Shown: positions 9,029 through 18,175, counted from the stretch's first letter. The stretch is DNA of 64,000 nucleotides from Eutrophobius brisbanensis (GCA_038131795.1 JAYPQE010000003.1:2460516-2524515); one strand, 5' to 3'. Notes: generated by a model not told the origin, from the letters alone. Translations and numbers: made by a program.

Positions 9029-9905
9029 CAACGACGATAGTACAGCAGCAGAAAGCAATCTGGAATTACTTCGTATAGGAGAAAACGTCCGCCAATTAAG
9101 AAAGTCCAAAGGTATGTCCCGTCGTGCCCTGTCTGAGGTTTCAAAAGTATCCGAGCGTCATCTGGCGCAGCTGGAAACGGGTAAGGGAAATATCTCAGTT
9201 GTCTTGCTGTCCCGTATATCCAAGGCCCTGGGGACACAGCTTTCAGCCTTGTTTGGGCGGGTGCTGAATTCGGCGAATATGGAAACAGAGTTGATCAGTA
9301 ATATGGTTGCGCAGATAGATCCCGAAGAGAGACAACGTGCATTACAAATGCTGATAGACCAGTTTGTGAAGGTAAGTCATCAAAAGCGCAGGTTGGCTTT
9401 AGTGGGATTACGAGGTGCGGGTAAATCCACCCTGGGCAGTATGCTGGCGGACAAATACCAGATTCCTTTCATTCGTTTAGCTCAGGAAGTTGAGAAGCTT
9501 GCCGGGATGAATGTCTCAGAGATATTTTCCCTGTCTGGAGAGGAGTCTTACCGCCGCCTGGAACAAAAGGCATTAGTGAATGCCCTGCAGCAGTATGAAG
9601 AATGTATTATCGAGACAGGCGGCAGTCTGGTGACTGATCTGAATATGCTAAACCTGATGCTCAAGTCCTGTTATGTCGTGTGGTTGAATGCAACGCCGGA
9701 AGACCATATGCAACGCGTTATTGCCCAGGGGGACATGCGTCCAATTCAAAATAATGATGATGCCATGTCTGAATTACGCAGGATTTTGCAAGAGCGAGAG
9801 ACGCTTTACAGGCAGGCCCACGCAGAAATATTTACCTCAGGTAAATCAGTGGAAGAGTGTGTTGAGGTATTATCCAACTATTTTCCAAAGCAAATAAACA
9901 ACTAA
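9024..9905 (+). CDS. boxR: BoxR/BzdR-type transcriptional regulator (XRE HTH + shikimate kinase-like)
   Basis: Regulator of benzoyl-CoA degradation. Residues 17-75 form an XRE-type helix-turn-helix (VRQLRKSKGMSRRALSEVS, then LETGKGNISVVLLSRISKALG). Residues 120-290 are a shikimate-kinase-like domain with P-loop GLRGAGKST (128-136) and IETGGSLVTD. In the BzdR/BoxR family this kinase-like domain senses benzoyl-CoA instead of phosphorylating shikimate. It is divergent from boxC, which fits local repression or activation of boxCB. It is followed 22 bases later by the DUF4863 gene. Confidence 0.93.
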   Translation: MHNDDSTAAESNLELLRIGENVRQLRKSKGMSRRALSEVSKVSERHLAQLETGKGNISVVLLSRISKALGTQLSALFGRVLNSANMETELISNMVAQIDPEERQRALQMLIDQFVKVSHQKRRLALVGLRGAGKSTLGSMLADKYQIPFIRLAQEVEKLAGMNVSEIFSLSGEESYRRLEQKALVNALQQYEECIIETGGSLVTDLNMLNLMLKSCYVVWLNATPEDHMQRVIAQGDMRPIQNNDDAMSELRRILQERETLYRQAHAEIFTSGKSVEECVEVLSNYFPKQINN

Positions 9906-9927
9906 TCAATTAAAGCAGGTAACAGTC

Positions 9928-10404
9928 ATGAGCGAAATTTCACGGGAAGATTTACAGGAACTTATCAGTCCGGTCATTAGTTTTATTGGAAACAAGACAG
10001 TGGATACCCAGCTGGAAACTGAACTGAATACAGAATTCCCCGCAGACTCGGCAGTTTACCAGTCCATAAAACAGGCCTGTCACGATGCCATAAAGGCGGG
10101 CTGGATGTGTAAATATGAGGCCGATGGCATCCGCTTTGGCAGGGTGCTTAAACCCAGTGATGAATTGAACGGATTTAGTGTAGATGTGGTGGATATGAAA
10201 GATATACGTGGACCACATCACCGCCACCCCAATGGTGAGATTGATATGGTGATGCCCATAGATACCGATGCAAAATTTGATGGGAAAGGGGCAGGCTGGA
10301 AAGTCTATCAGGCAGGAACCGCCCATTATCCCTCGGTGGTTGGTGGGCGTGCATTGGTATTGTACCTGTTGCCTGATGGCGTAATAGAGTTTACAGGTAA
10401 GTAA
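9928..10404 (+). CDS. DUF4863 family protein
   Basis: A 158-residue protein of the DUF4863 family, commonly found in benzoyl-CoA (box) clusters; 4-hydroxylaminobenzoate lyase PnbB-type proteins belong to the same family. A His-rich, cupin-like motif HHRHPNGEIDMVMP (residues 92-105) and GRALVLYLLPDGVIEF suggest a small beta-barrel metal site. Its gene lies 22 bases downstream of boxR on the same strand. A role linked to benzoyl-CoA metabolism is inferred from family and position; the reaction is unknown. Confidence 0.8.
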   Translation: MSEISREDLQELISPVISFIGNKTVDTQLETELNTEFPADSAVYQSIKQACHDAIKAGWMCKYEADGIRFGRVLKPSDELNGFSVDVVDMKDIRGPHHRHPNGEIDMVMPIDTDAKFDGKGAGWKVYQAGTAHYPSVVGGRALVLYLLPDGVIEFTGK

Positions 10405-10503
10405 GTATTCACATTGATTTAGGTCAACAAGCCGTTGGTCTGGCTATCAAATATTGTCAGTGGACTTATAATAAATAAATCATAACCAACCAGGGGGTGC
10501 CAG

Positions 10504-10946
10504 ATGAGTCGGTATAAAAAAATACTCGTAGCAGTGGATTTTTCTGATACCTCAATTCGGGTATTGCAGGTGGCCCGTGATATTGGGACTCGGTTAAACG
10601 CCAATCTCCATATAGTAAATTTTGTACCCATGCGGGTGATGGACATGGGTATGGAAGGTGGGGTGGATTTTATCGAGGAGATGCATCAAAAGGACCTTGA
10701 AGATTCCCGTGAAAAACTGTCAGCATTTGTGAAAGACCATACCACTGCTGAGGATGAAGTTCACCAGTATACAAAGTCGGGTGAGCCCTCAGCTGAAATC
10801 AATGCCATGGCCGAAGAGACGGAAGCTGAGTTAATCGTTATTGGCACCCACGGTCGCACCGGGCTTAAAATTTATTATTGGGTAGCGTTGCAGAAAGCAT
10901 CCTGCGGGTGGCAGATGCCCCCGTTTTATGTGTTCGTTCCCCTTAA
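10504..10946 (+). pseudogene. Universal stress protein (UspA fold), frameshifted near the 3' end
   Basis: The first 120 residues are a normal single-domain universal stress protein: YKKILVAVDFSDTS, then ELIVIGTHGRTGLK, the ATP-binding G-x2-G region. After GLK (about 10861-10871) the annotated frame degenerates. Moving to the frame that begins TTA at 10872 restores the expected LLLGSVAESILRVADAPVLCVRSP and a stop at 10944-10946. One base is missing between AAA (10867-10869) and TTA (10872). Either the gene is broken in its last 25 codons or there is a single sequencing deletion. The uncorrected frame runs to 10965. Confidence 0.85.
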
Positions 10947-10984
10947 AAAAACGGGCGGCATGTAAATACCTACCACCCGTTTCT
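10946..10984. terminator. Possible terminator hairpin after the usp gene
   Basis: An A run is followed by ACGGGCGG (10951-10958) and CCACCCGT (10973-10980), which can pair with one mismatch, then TTCT. The T run is short, so termination is uncertain. It lies between convergent usp and the glycine-zipper lipoprotein gene. The 100 bases beyond it to 11088 hold no gene I can see. Confidence 0.4.
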
Positions 10985-11088
10985 GTGCCACCATGTCTGG
11001 ATGCCTCACTTAATTAAGAGACCGGCAAGGGGGAGGGGGAGCGCCGATACTCTCTTCAAAAGTGTGCCAGCATGATGTTACTCAGAAT

Positions 11089-11583
11089 TTATCCCTCCGA
11101 GACTATTTGCCAGGTCCCATCCGGTTGGCGACAGGCGATTCCATAGGCATCTTCTGTTTTACCGGCGATGTTAACGGTCTGGTAAAACTCCCGACAATAA
11201 TTCCCAGATTCAGAATAACCGTCTCGGGTCGGTGTGACTGAACCGGAATGGTTATTTTGCGGGTTGTTCCAGGTGATACTTTCACCTATGGGGGCAGTGT
11301 GTGCCCGGGTGTTGGCCTCATTGGCTTTTATCCTGTCAACTTCGTCCATGGACCGTCCCAATTCACTGCCGATCAAGGTGCCAATAAATACCCCGGCTGC
11401 AGTGGTGGCAAGTTTGTCATCACCCCGTCTGCCTCCAAACTGGGAACCCAGTAAACCACCCAGTGCTGCACCGGTCATGGCGCCAACAGTCTGTCTTTCG
11501 CTGTAAGAGCCCGAGGCACATCCAGAAACCAATAAAATCGTAATGACAAACCATATAGTTAATATTTTTTTATTCATGGCCAT
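11089..11583 (-). CDS. Glycine-zipper outer-membrane lipoprotein (SlyB/17-kDa antigen-like)
   Basis: Starts at ATG 11583, seven bases after an AAGGTGAG ribosome site; the longer frame to 11649 reads through that site. The signal peptide ends in a lipobox (LLVSGC, Cys at residue 20 or so). A double glycine zipper follows: GAMTGAALGGLLGSQFGG and TTAAGVFIGTLIGSELG. The C-terminal part (CREFYQTVNIAGKTEDAYGIACRQPDGTWQIV) resembles the RT0821/surface-antigen domain. It is probably an envelope-integrity lipoprotein; the specific role is unknown. Confidence 0.8.
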   Translation of the reverse strand: MAMNKKILTIWFVITILLVSGCASGSYSERQTVGAMTGAALGGLLGSQFGGRRGDDKLATTAAGVFIGTLIGSELGRSMDEVDRIKANEANTRAHTAPIGESITWNNPQNNHSGSVTPTRDGYSESGNYCREFYQTVNIAGKTEDAYGIACRQPDGTWQIVSEG

Positions 11584-11767
11584 AATCTCACCTTTTTCTG
11601 TCGAATAGTAATTGTTACGTTTTGTTACCTGGATAAAACCGTCAAACACGGATACTCTTTGTAATAAAACGTTTGTTTGATCAGATTAACGGGTCAGGGA
11701 ACATGCGGTTTACAAAAACGTGCAAAAAATAATGGGAACTTTTTAATAAAGCGTAATACATTAAAGT

Positions 11768-12070
11768 ATGACCGAAGACATACAACAACATGAAATCGAC
11801 TTTGCGGCAGAGAAGATGAAAGTCCATCAGCACCTGGCTGTCCTGTTTGGTGAAGATATTGTTGAACAGGCGGAATTAATCGATATTGCCGATTTGAATA
11901 TCAGTGACAAGATGACGGGCTGTATTTCAGATGGTGTGGTACAACTGAAAAAACTCAAAGGTAAGGTTGAATCTCAACGCGGCCTGATAGATGCACTGTC
12001 TAAGGGCGAAAAGCTGGTGCTGTGTATGTGGATATTGGAGATGGACTTGCTGGATAAAATTCAGGCCTAA
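11768..12070 (+). CDS. Hypothetical protein, 100 residues
   Basis: Not recognised. It is a soluble, helical-looking protein without signal peptide; it contains FAAEKMKVHQHLAVLFG and ISDGVVQLKKLKGKVESQRGLIDAL. It is monocistronic between a divergent lipoprotein gene and a convergent porin gene. No ribosome site is obvious just upstream of ATG 11768. Confidence 0.55.
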   Translation: MTEDIQQHEIDFAAEKMKVHQHLAVLFGEDIVEQAELIDIADLNISDKMTGCISDGVVQLKKLKGKVESQRGLIDALSKGEKLVLCMWILEMDLLDKIQA

Positions 12071-12091
12071 ATGATATCTTTGATTCCAACA

Positions 12092-13432
12092 CTAAAAGTT
12101 AAATATTGAGTTCATCATCAGTCTGCTGACATATCCTTTTCGTCCATCATGGACTTCCCTTTTACCCCAGACATATTCCAGTCCAAATTCCAGCTGGTCA
12201 TGTGGCACCCATATCAGGTTCACATGACTCGATAATAGACGTTTATTGGCATCGGCAGTTTCTCCTGGGTTGAGGTCGTAAAGGCCAAAGCCAAAATCTA
12301 CGTTACTGGATAATGTGTCTGTCCATAAATGTTTGAAGGTCACAAAACCACCATAACCAAACTGGGTGTCGAGTTTTCCATCTGCAGTGATAGAGGCACC
12401 CTGGTCACGACCGGCTTCCAGGTAACGGCCGATGCCGTCACCAAAATTCAGATACCAGGTCAGGCGGTTGCGTCCATTGGGAAACCAGTAATACCCTGAG
12501 GTATTGAGTCCCCAGGACATGACGCTGTCATCAGCAGGGACAGGTAGCTCCTGCTTGATGCCTATACGACGTACCATGGCACTGAACTGATGCATACGTT
12601 GGCCGGTTTCATATCGATAATGCATGGCCAGATCCGGGTAGGCATCTACCGAGTTTTCATCATCAGCATTGTCAAAATCCGTATGGGGGTTTTCAATGGC
12701 AATAGCGAACTCACGATCATCATCAAAGTGATGGGTGTAACGTAGCTGTCCCTGGCGGATCATGGTACGGCCCTGGGGACCGGTAGGATCAACCTTGTCG
12801 CCAAATACAGTCCTGTCCAGGTAAGTGGAATAGGTCATGCCAAACAGCCAATTGCCGAGCTCAGCATAGGCATGGCGGACGTTGGCCGCGGTCCGGTTTG
12901 TGGTGGCGCGGCTGGCCTTATTATCCGGGTCTCCTTTAAAGTCTGTCTGCATAAAGATATGCATTAGGCCCAGATTGGTAGGGGTATAGGTCTCGATATT
13001 AAACCGGGCATCACGACCGGCCAGACGGACGTCACCCCGGATATCGTATTCTGGATCATCTTCCAGCAATGCCCGGTGTACGGAGGCAACATCACCGCCG
13101 GCAGAAGACGGCCGGGGGCCAATATCATAAATCATATGGGCACGAACAAAGCCTGAAATTCCCAGTGAGGTCTGTGTTCCAGGGATCTTCCATGTGCCGG
13201 GGACCTGGCCTACGGCAACGGCGTCTTCAACAGGGATTGTTTCAACGGTGTCCAGTGTTTTCGCACTTCTTTTTTCTTCCAGGGCCTCCACTTTTGCCAT
13301 CAGTGTCTTTAATTGCTCCTTCAGATCAGTAAGTTCATTTCCTGATACCGGGATACAAAGCCCCAATAGCATGACTGTCAGCAATAGTTCTGGTAATTTG
13401 AAATGTCTAATTATGTACATGGTCATTTCCAA
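12092..13432 (-). CDS. DcaP-like trimeric outer-membrane porin (copy 1)
   Basis: 446 residues: signal peptide (LLLTVMLLGLCIPVSG), a periplasmic coiled coil (ELTDLKEQLKTLMAKVEALEEK), then a beta-barrel of the DcaP family. Barrel signatures are IPGTQTSLGISGFVRAHMIYD, SRATTNRTAANVRHAYAE, RQGQLRYTH and the C-terminal strand ending NSIFNF. DcaP-type porins take up dicarboxylates and other small organic acids; the substrate here is not readable. Several Met codons precede the signal peptide, so the exact start is uncertain. It lies 20 bases after its paralogue on the same strand. Confidence 0.85.
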   Translation of the reverse strand: MEMTMYIIRHFKLPELLLTVMLLGLCIPVSGNELTDLKEQLKTLMAKVEALEEKRSAKTLDTVETIPVEDAVAVGQVPGTWKIPGTQTSLGISGFVRAHMIYDIGPRPSSAGGDVASVHRALLEDDPEYDIRGDVRLAGRDARFNIETYTPTNLGLMHIFMQTDFKGDPDNKASRATTNRTAANVRHAYAELGNWLFGMTYSTYLDRTVFGDKVDPTGPQGRTMIRQGQLRYTHHFDDDREFAIAIENPHTDFDNADDENSVDAYPDLAMHYRYETGQRMHQFSAMVRRIGIKQELPVPADDSVMSWGLNTSGYYWFPNGRNRLTWYLNFGDGIGRYLEAGRDQGASITADGKLDTQFGYGGFVTFKHLWTDTLSSNVDFGFGLYDLNPGETADANKRLLSSHVNLIWVPHDQLEFGLEYVWGKREVHDGRKGYVSRLMMNSIFNF

Positions 13433-13452
13433 TATTTAGGTTACTTAATTAA

Positions 13453-14817
13453 TTAAAATAAAAATCTGCTGGTAAACTGAAAACGGCTAATGGATCCCTT
13501 TCTGCCATCGTGGACCTCACGCCTTCCCCAGATGTATTCAATTCCAAATAACATCCTGTTCCCCGGTTCCCAGAGCAGGTTCAGGTTGCTGGAGTAAAGG
13601 TGCTTATTGGAGGAATTTGATGCTTCGGGGTTAAGTTTAAAATTACTGGAGCCAAAATCGATGCTGCTGGACAGGGTCTTTGTCCACCAGTGGCGATATG
13701 AGATAAAACCGCCATAACCAAACTGGGTTTCCAGTTTACCTTCCGTATTGACGGTGACACCCTGACGTCGCCCACCGTCCAGATAGCGGCCAATGCCATC
13801 ACCAAAATTAATATACCAGGTAATACGATCATCCCAGGGTAGGCGGTAGGAGCCCGTATGGTTCAGCCCCCACCCCGTGGCATGGTCTTTGGCCCCACCG
13901 GGAAAATTCTCTTCTATCCCTACCCGTCTGATTAGCCCAGTGAACTGCAGGTGACCGCGATCATGTTCATGCCGGTAAAATGAGATGAGGTCCGGATAGT
14001 TGTCCGCAGAGTTTTCATCATCGGCACCGTTAAAATCACTGTAGGGATTTTCCAGGGCAACGGCCCATTGATCGCCACTCTCAAACGTATGGGTATACCT
14101 TAGCTGGCCCTGGCGCATAAAGGTCCTGCCCACAGGACCTGTGCCGTTGATCTTGGAGGGGAAGGCAGTCCTGTCCATATAGCTGGTCCAGTAATGGCCA
14201 AACAGGACCTTGCCCAATTGGCCATAGGCATGGCGCACACCAAACACGGTACGGTTGGTGGTGGCCCGACTTCCCTTGTTGTTTGGCGGCCCGTTGAAGT
14301 CTCCTTCCAGGTGCGTGCGCAGTTGGCCGAACCGTGTGGGCGTGGTAGTGATAAAATTGAAGCGTGAATTACGTGCTGTTAAGTGGGTATCACCACGGAT
14401 TTCAAATTCCGGGTCTCCGGGAAGCTTGGCACTGCTGGCCGAGGCGATATCTCCGCCCCGTGAAGAGGGTCTTGGATCAAAGTCGTGGATAAATGAGGAC
14501 TCCAGTCTGCCATCAATACTCAGGGAGGTCTGGGTGCCGGGGATCAGGATAGAATTACGGCGGTCACCAGGTTTGACCAAACGTTTAATATCGACAGTCT
14601 TTACCTGAATGACCTCCTTCTCAGCGACGGGTTGTTGATCTTCTTCGGCCTCCTGTCGTTCCAGCTCTGCAATCCTGATGGCAACCAGTTCAATCTGCCG
14701 TTTCAACTCGGCAATTTCTTCTGCCTCATCGGCCCCCACTGGCAAGGCGGTCATACTTATACAGACTAATAGTAGTCCTGGGAGTATTGAAAACCTTGAT
14801 GATAAGAGGCGGTCCAT
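13453..14817 (-). CDS. DcaP-like trimeric outer-membrane porin (copy 2)
   Basis: Paralogue of the downstream gene and first in the pair. I prefer ATG 14817 (MDRLLSSRFSILPGLLLV) because it places a normal signal peptide at the N-terminus; the frame extends to 14886 without one. A Glu-rich coiled coil (EIAELKRQIELVAIRIAELE) precedes the barrel. Shared blocks with copy 1 include IPGTQTSLSI, ASRATTNRT (here GSRATTNRT), RQGQLRYTH, GDGIGRYLDGGR and REVHDGRKG. The C-terminal strand ends SRFLF, a typical Bam signal. It arose by tandem duplication; possible dicarboxylate or aromatic acid uptake is inference. Confidence 0.85.
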   Translation of the reverse strand: MDRLLSSRFSILPGLLLVCISMTALPVGADEAEEIAELKRQIELVAIRIAELERQEAEEDQQPVAEKEVIQVKTVDIKRLVKPGDRRNSILIPGTQTSLSIDGRLESSFIHDFDPRPSSRGGDIASASSAKLPGDPEFEIRGDTHLTARNSRFNFITTTPTRFGQLRTHLEGDFNGPPNNKGSRATTNRTVFGVRHAYGQLGKVLFGHYWTSYMDRTAFPSKINGTGPVGRTFMRQGQLRYTHTFESGDQWAVALENPYSDFNGADDENSADNYPDLISFYRHEHDRGHLQFTGLIRRVGIEENFPGGAKDHATGWGLNHTGSYRLPWDDRITWYINFGDGIGRYLDGGRRQGVTVNTEGKLETQFGYGGFISYRHWWTKTLSSSIDFGSSNFKLNPEASNSSNKHLYSSNLNLLWEPGNRMLFGIEYIWGRREVHDGRKGSISRFQFTSRFLF

Positions 14818-14970
14818 AAATGAAACAGTATTAATGTGTCGTATAACCCGGAATTGTGTTGCCTGGACGTCGGATGACCAAGTCATGAGCTTGTACAGGC
14901 CTGTTAATTATTATTTTTAGGCGATTTTAGCCAGCATAGTATAACCAAATATAAAATTATTAAGGAAAGA

Positions 14971-15050
14971 AAAGGGGGACAGACCACATTTTCAGTATTG
15001 TGGGGACAAATTATTATTATTTTCCCTTATAAAACCGAGGCCTGCCCTTT
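14971..15050. repeat. REP-like palindromic element, copy A
   Basis: An 80-base imperfect palindrome: AAAGGGGGACAGACCAC at the left and AAAACCGAGGCCTGCCCTTT at the right, with a TA-rich centre. It aligns throughout with copy B at 16747-16825 in the same orientation. The GGGACAGACC/GGTCTGTCCC core is typical of REP elements mobilised by RAYT transposases in gammaproteobacteria. It abuts the 3' end of the GT39-like gene and could fold as its terminator. Confidence 0.65.
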
Positions 15051-15054
15051 GCTA

Positions 15055-16629
15055 TTAATCGATACGCTCGATAAAAAACGCAACCGGCTGGCTATAGTTT
15101 TGTCGGATGGGGAAGAAGGGTGTGATTTGGTAATTGGCCTTACCGTACAGGCGTTGGACCGGATAATATTGCGGGTAAACCCCTCTGCTGTCATTAAAAT
15201 AGGTTGCCAGAAAAAAGCGGCAGTCTGAGGTTGCCATATTGAATTCTTCGTCACTCAACTGTGGCGCCGACAGGGCGCCGGCAATGCGTCGTGCATGTAG
15301 CATGACTATGGGCGTTTGAAAGGTATATATGCATTCTGATTCAGGAACGGTGGTAGAAATGTGTTTGAGGATCTGAATAAGCTCCCGGGTATATACCAGG
15401 CTTTGCATGGCCTGGTCATTGGTATCAGCCAACATCCAGTCCTGGTAACGTCTGTAGGGCATCAAATCAGTATCGGTGGTCATGTAGGCCCTATTAATAA
15501 ATTGATGACTGGCAGGGAAAGCAATAATGCCCAGCATTAATAACAGCATACCAAGCGTCGATAGAAACTGGGTCGGTGTTTTTGTGAGGGGCTTAATCCC
15601 TGTATAACAATAAAACAGAATCAGTGGCAATAGCGGAAATAAAAACCGGGAGACAAAGTATACCTCGGTAAAAGGCCAAACCAGGATGACCCCCAGGTAT
15701 ATGGGCAGGCATAAGGCATCAAATTTTTTCTGTTTGAGCCTGTAAATAAAACCAATAAAAAAAATAATAAAAAATATGCTTGCGATGGTGATAGTCAGAT
15801 AGTGATAGTTCCCTGAATGGTCCAGGACGGCAAACAACCAGTACCAGGACTTTGCCATCACAGTTAGCTGCTGAGATATAAATTCCAATAGTTGAGCTAG
15901 AGAATTACCGGTCAGCTGGTTTTTAATGATTTGCCAATACATGTGGTCGGCAGAGGCAACCTGTCGGGTAAGATGCCAGGCAACCAAAGGTAATATGCTG
16001 ACTATAAAGTATATAAATTTCTTTTTTGGACCATGTATTAACAGAAATAAAAAAAATGCGGCAACAAAAACGATGCCAATGGATCGGGTCAGGCATGCCA
16101 GGCCAATCAATAGTGCTGCCCCTAGCCAGTTGTGTTCTGATATTTTTTTGTTCCCAAGACAGGCAAACGTAGCATACATAAAACACATAAATAAAAATTC
16201 ACTATATAACCCCTGGGAGAACAGCAGGCTGCCTGGTAACAGGGCAAGTAATACGGGTATGGATACGCTAATAAAATATTCATGTGTTTCAATCCAGACC
16301 CAGCCGCCAGCTACAAAAAAGGCCGCTAATAAACAACCGACGGTTATTATGGAGGCAAGCTGTGGTGTGCCAGTATCAACGCCCATGCTGCCCAATAACA
16401 CGGGGTACAACGGGGGGAATTGATATTGGAAACGTAGAAACTCAAGTAATGCCGATGTTCTTTCTATCCACGGTGAATAGGTTTCTGCCATTAATAGATA
16501 GGTCGCATCATCTGATAGAAAGCCAACCACCATGTCATTTGAGGTAATGCTGAAGTAAAAGACGCAGATCAGGACTGATAGTAATCCACAGAGAAAAAGG
16601 AATAGTGAACGATGTCGAAGATCAGTCAT
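15055..16629 (-). CDS. Polytopic membrane glycosyltransferase-like protein (GT39/ArnT-like)
   Basis: 524 residues with about ten hydrophobic segments. The N-terminal layout is that of lipid-linked sugar glycosyltransferases of the PMT/ArnT (GT-C) type: a first TM helix, then the periplasmic loop FLSDDATYLLMAETY with an acidic DD pair where catalytic acids usually sit, then FQYQFPPLYPVLLGSMG. The soluble C-terminal tail (about 400-524) contains YTRELIQILKHI and SDCRFFLATYF. The family assignment is from topology and motif placement, so the substrate is unknown. Flanked on both sides by REP-like palindromes. Confidence 0.6.
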   Translation of the reverse strand: MTDLRHRSLFLFLCGLLSVLICVFYFSITSNDMVVGFLSDDATYLLMAETYSPWIERTSALLEFLRFQYQFPPLYPVLLGSMGVDTGTPQLASIITVGCLLAAFFVAGGWVWIETHEYFISVSIPVLLALLPGSLLFSQGLYSEFLFMCFMYATFACLGNKKISEHNWLGAALLIGLACLTRSIGIVFVAAFFLFLLIHGPKKKFIYFIVSILPLVAWHLTRQVASADHMYWQIIKNQLTGNSLAQLLEFISQQLTVMAKSWYWLFAVLDHSGNYHYLTITIASIFFIIFFIGFIYRLKQKKFDALCLPIYLGVILVWPFTEVYFVSRFLFPLLPLILFYCYTGIKPLTKTPTQFLSTLGMLLLMLGIIAFPASHQFINRAYMTTDTDLMPYRRYQDWMLADTNDQAMQSLVYTRELIQILKHISTTVPESECIYTFQTPIVMLHARRIAGALSAPQLSDEEFNMATSDCRFFLATYFNDSRGVYPQYYPVQRLYGKANYQITPFFPIRQNYSQPVAFFIERID

Positions 16630-16746
16630 GCTGTCAGCCTGAGTGCTTAAACGAGGCAGGTCCTGGGTAGTTCGGATGAATATATAAATAGTGCGATCTT
16701 TATTATGTCAGGCAGAAGATTCTACTGAAGTCTCAGCATGGGTGGA

Positions 16747-16825
16747 AGGGGGCAGACCAGGGTTTCAGGGTTGCGGAAAATAAAATGTTATTGTTTTTCC
16801 TCATAAAAACCATGGTCTGCCCCCT
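16747..16825. repeat. REP-like palindromic element, copy B
   Basis: Arms AGGGGGCAGACCAGGGTTT and AAAACCATGGTCTGCCCCCT are near-perfect inverted repeats; an inner GGAAAA/TTTTTCC stem lies in the loop. It is homologous to copy A (14971-15050) in the same orientation. It occupies most of the 250-base gap upstream of the GT39-like gene and of the Y-family polymerase gene. No transposase gene is in the window. Confidence 0.7.
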
Positions 16826-16882
16826 GGTGGTTTAAATACCACTTGCCAGGGTTTCAAATACTGGCCTAGGATCCGGTGTCCC

Positions 16883-18175
16883 ATGTCGGACACTTCAAAA
16901 CATCATCCCTGGCCCCGGTTCATCGCCCTGATGGACATGAATGCCTTTTTTGCCTCCATCGAACAACTGGACAACCCGGAGTTGCGCGGTAAACCCATCG
17001 GTGTGACCAACGGCAAGACCGGCACCTGTATCATCACCTGTTCCTACGAAGCCCGCGCCCTGGGTATCCATACCGTAATGCGTCTTAAAGAGGCAATGAA
17101 GATCACCCCGGACTTTATCCAGGTCCCGGCGAGACCGGAACGCTATGCCGAGGTGTCTATCCGTATCATGGAATCACTACAGGCCATTACCCCTGATATT
17201 GAGGTGTTCTCCGTGGACGAGGCCTTTCTGGACATTACCCGTTGCCAGCATTACTGGAACAAGTCCCCCGAGGCCATTGGCAAAATGATTAAGGATGTGG
17301 TCTGGGAAGCTTCGGGGCTACCCTGTTCTGTTGGATTATCCGGGGACAAGACCACGGCCAAGTATGCCGCCAAGCTCATGAAGCCCGATGGGCTGACCAT
17401 CATCCCCCCCTGGGAGGCCAGGGCGCGGTTACGGGACGTGCCGGTGATGCAGCTTTGTGGGGTCAATAAAGGGATTGGCGGGTTTCTCGCAGAGCGCGGT
17501 GCCTTTACCTGTGGGGACGTGGCGAAGTTGCCGGTGAGTGTGCTGGGCAAGCGCTTTGGTAATCCCGGCCGGCGGATCTGGCAGATGTGTAGAGGTGAAG
17601 ACCCGGTCCCGGTGGAGACGAATATTGAAGCCCCCAAGAGCATAGGCCACGGCAAGGTCATGCCCCCCAACACCAAAGACAAAGACATTATATATATGTA
17701 TCTCATCCACATGGCGGAGAAGGTGGGGCAACGTTTGAGAAAGCATTCCCTTACCGCGCAGAAATTTTTTATCGGCCTTAGGACCAAAGACGGTTGGGTG
17801 GGGAGTAATAAATTAAAGACGAAGTTCCCTACCAACGACAGCCGGCCCATCATTGATCTCTGTAACAGGGTTGTCTATGAGCACTGGAACGGTGAAGGGG
17901 TATTCCAGGTGCAGGTCACCGCACTGGATCCCCGTGCCGACAAGGGCCAAATGGACCTCTTCGGGGAAGAAGAAAACCGCTTTCACATATTGAACAGAGT
18001 CATGGACGACATTAACAAACGCTATGGTGAATTCACTCTGACCCGGGCGAATCTGATTCACCGCTCAGAGATGCCCAATGTCATCGCCCCCGCCTGGAAA
18101 CCCTACGGTCATCGACAGACCATCGTTCCTACAGTGGAACAAAAGAAGGTAGCTAAACAGGAACAGCCTGAATAA
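16883..18175 (+). CDS. Y-family DNA polymerase (DinB-like)
   Basis: Translesion polymerase of 430 residues. Catalytic motifs are ALMDMNAFFASIEQ (about 15-28, first Asp) and FSVDEAFLDITR (second Asp/Glu pair). The finger segment CIITCSYEARALGI and the thumb/helix-hairpin region LCGVNKGIGGFLAERGAFTCGDVAKLP follow, with a little-finger domain after that. The sequence departs from E. coli DinB, with longer SNKLKTKFPTNDSRPI and C-terminal QMDLFGEEE segments, so it belongs to a DinB-related subgroup common beside SRAP genes. A diverged copy of its last 90 bases lies at 19863-19952. Confidence 0.88.
   Translation: MSDTSKHHPWPRFIALMDMNAFFASIEQLDNPELRGKPIGVTNGKTGTCIITCSYEARALGIHTVMRLKEAMKITPDFIQVPARPERYAEVSIRIMESLQAITPDIEVFSVDEAFLDITRCQHYWNKSPEAIGKMIKDVVWEASGLPCSVGLSGDKTTAKYAAKLMKPDGLTIIPPWEARARLRDVPVMQLCGVNKGIGGFLAERGAFTCGDVAKLPVSVLGKRFGNPGRRIWQMCRGEDPVPVETNIEAPKSIGHGKVMPPNTKDKDIIYMYLIHMAEKVGQRLRKHSLTAQKFFIGLRTKDGWVGSNKLKTKFPTNDSRPIIDLCNRVVYEHWNGEGVFQVQVTALDPRADKGQMDLFGEEENRFHILNRVMDDINKRYGEFTLTRANLIHRSEMPNVIAPAWKPYGHRQTIVPTVEQKKVAKQEQPE

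Noticed and set aside
17251..17853. 200-residue minus-strand frame
   Set aside because: Entirely antisense to the Y-family polymerase gene, which has all catalytic motifs.
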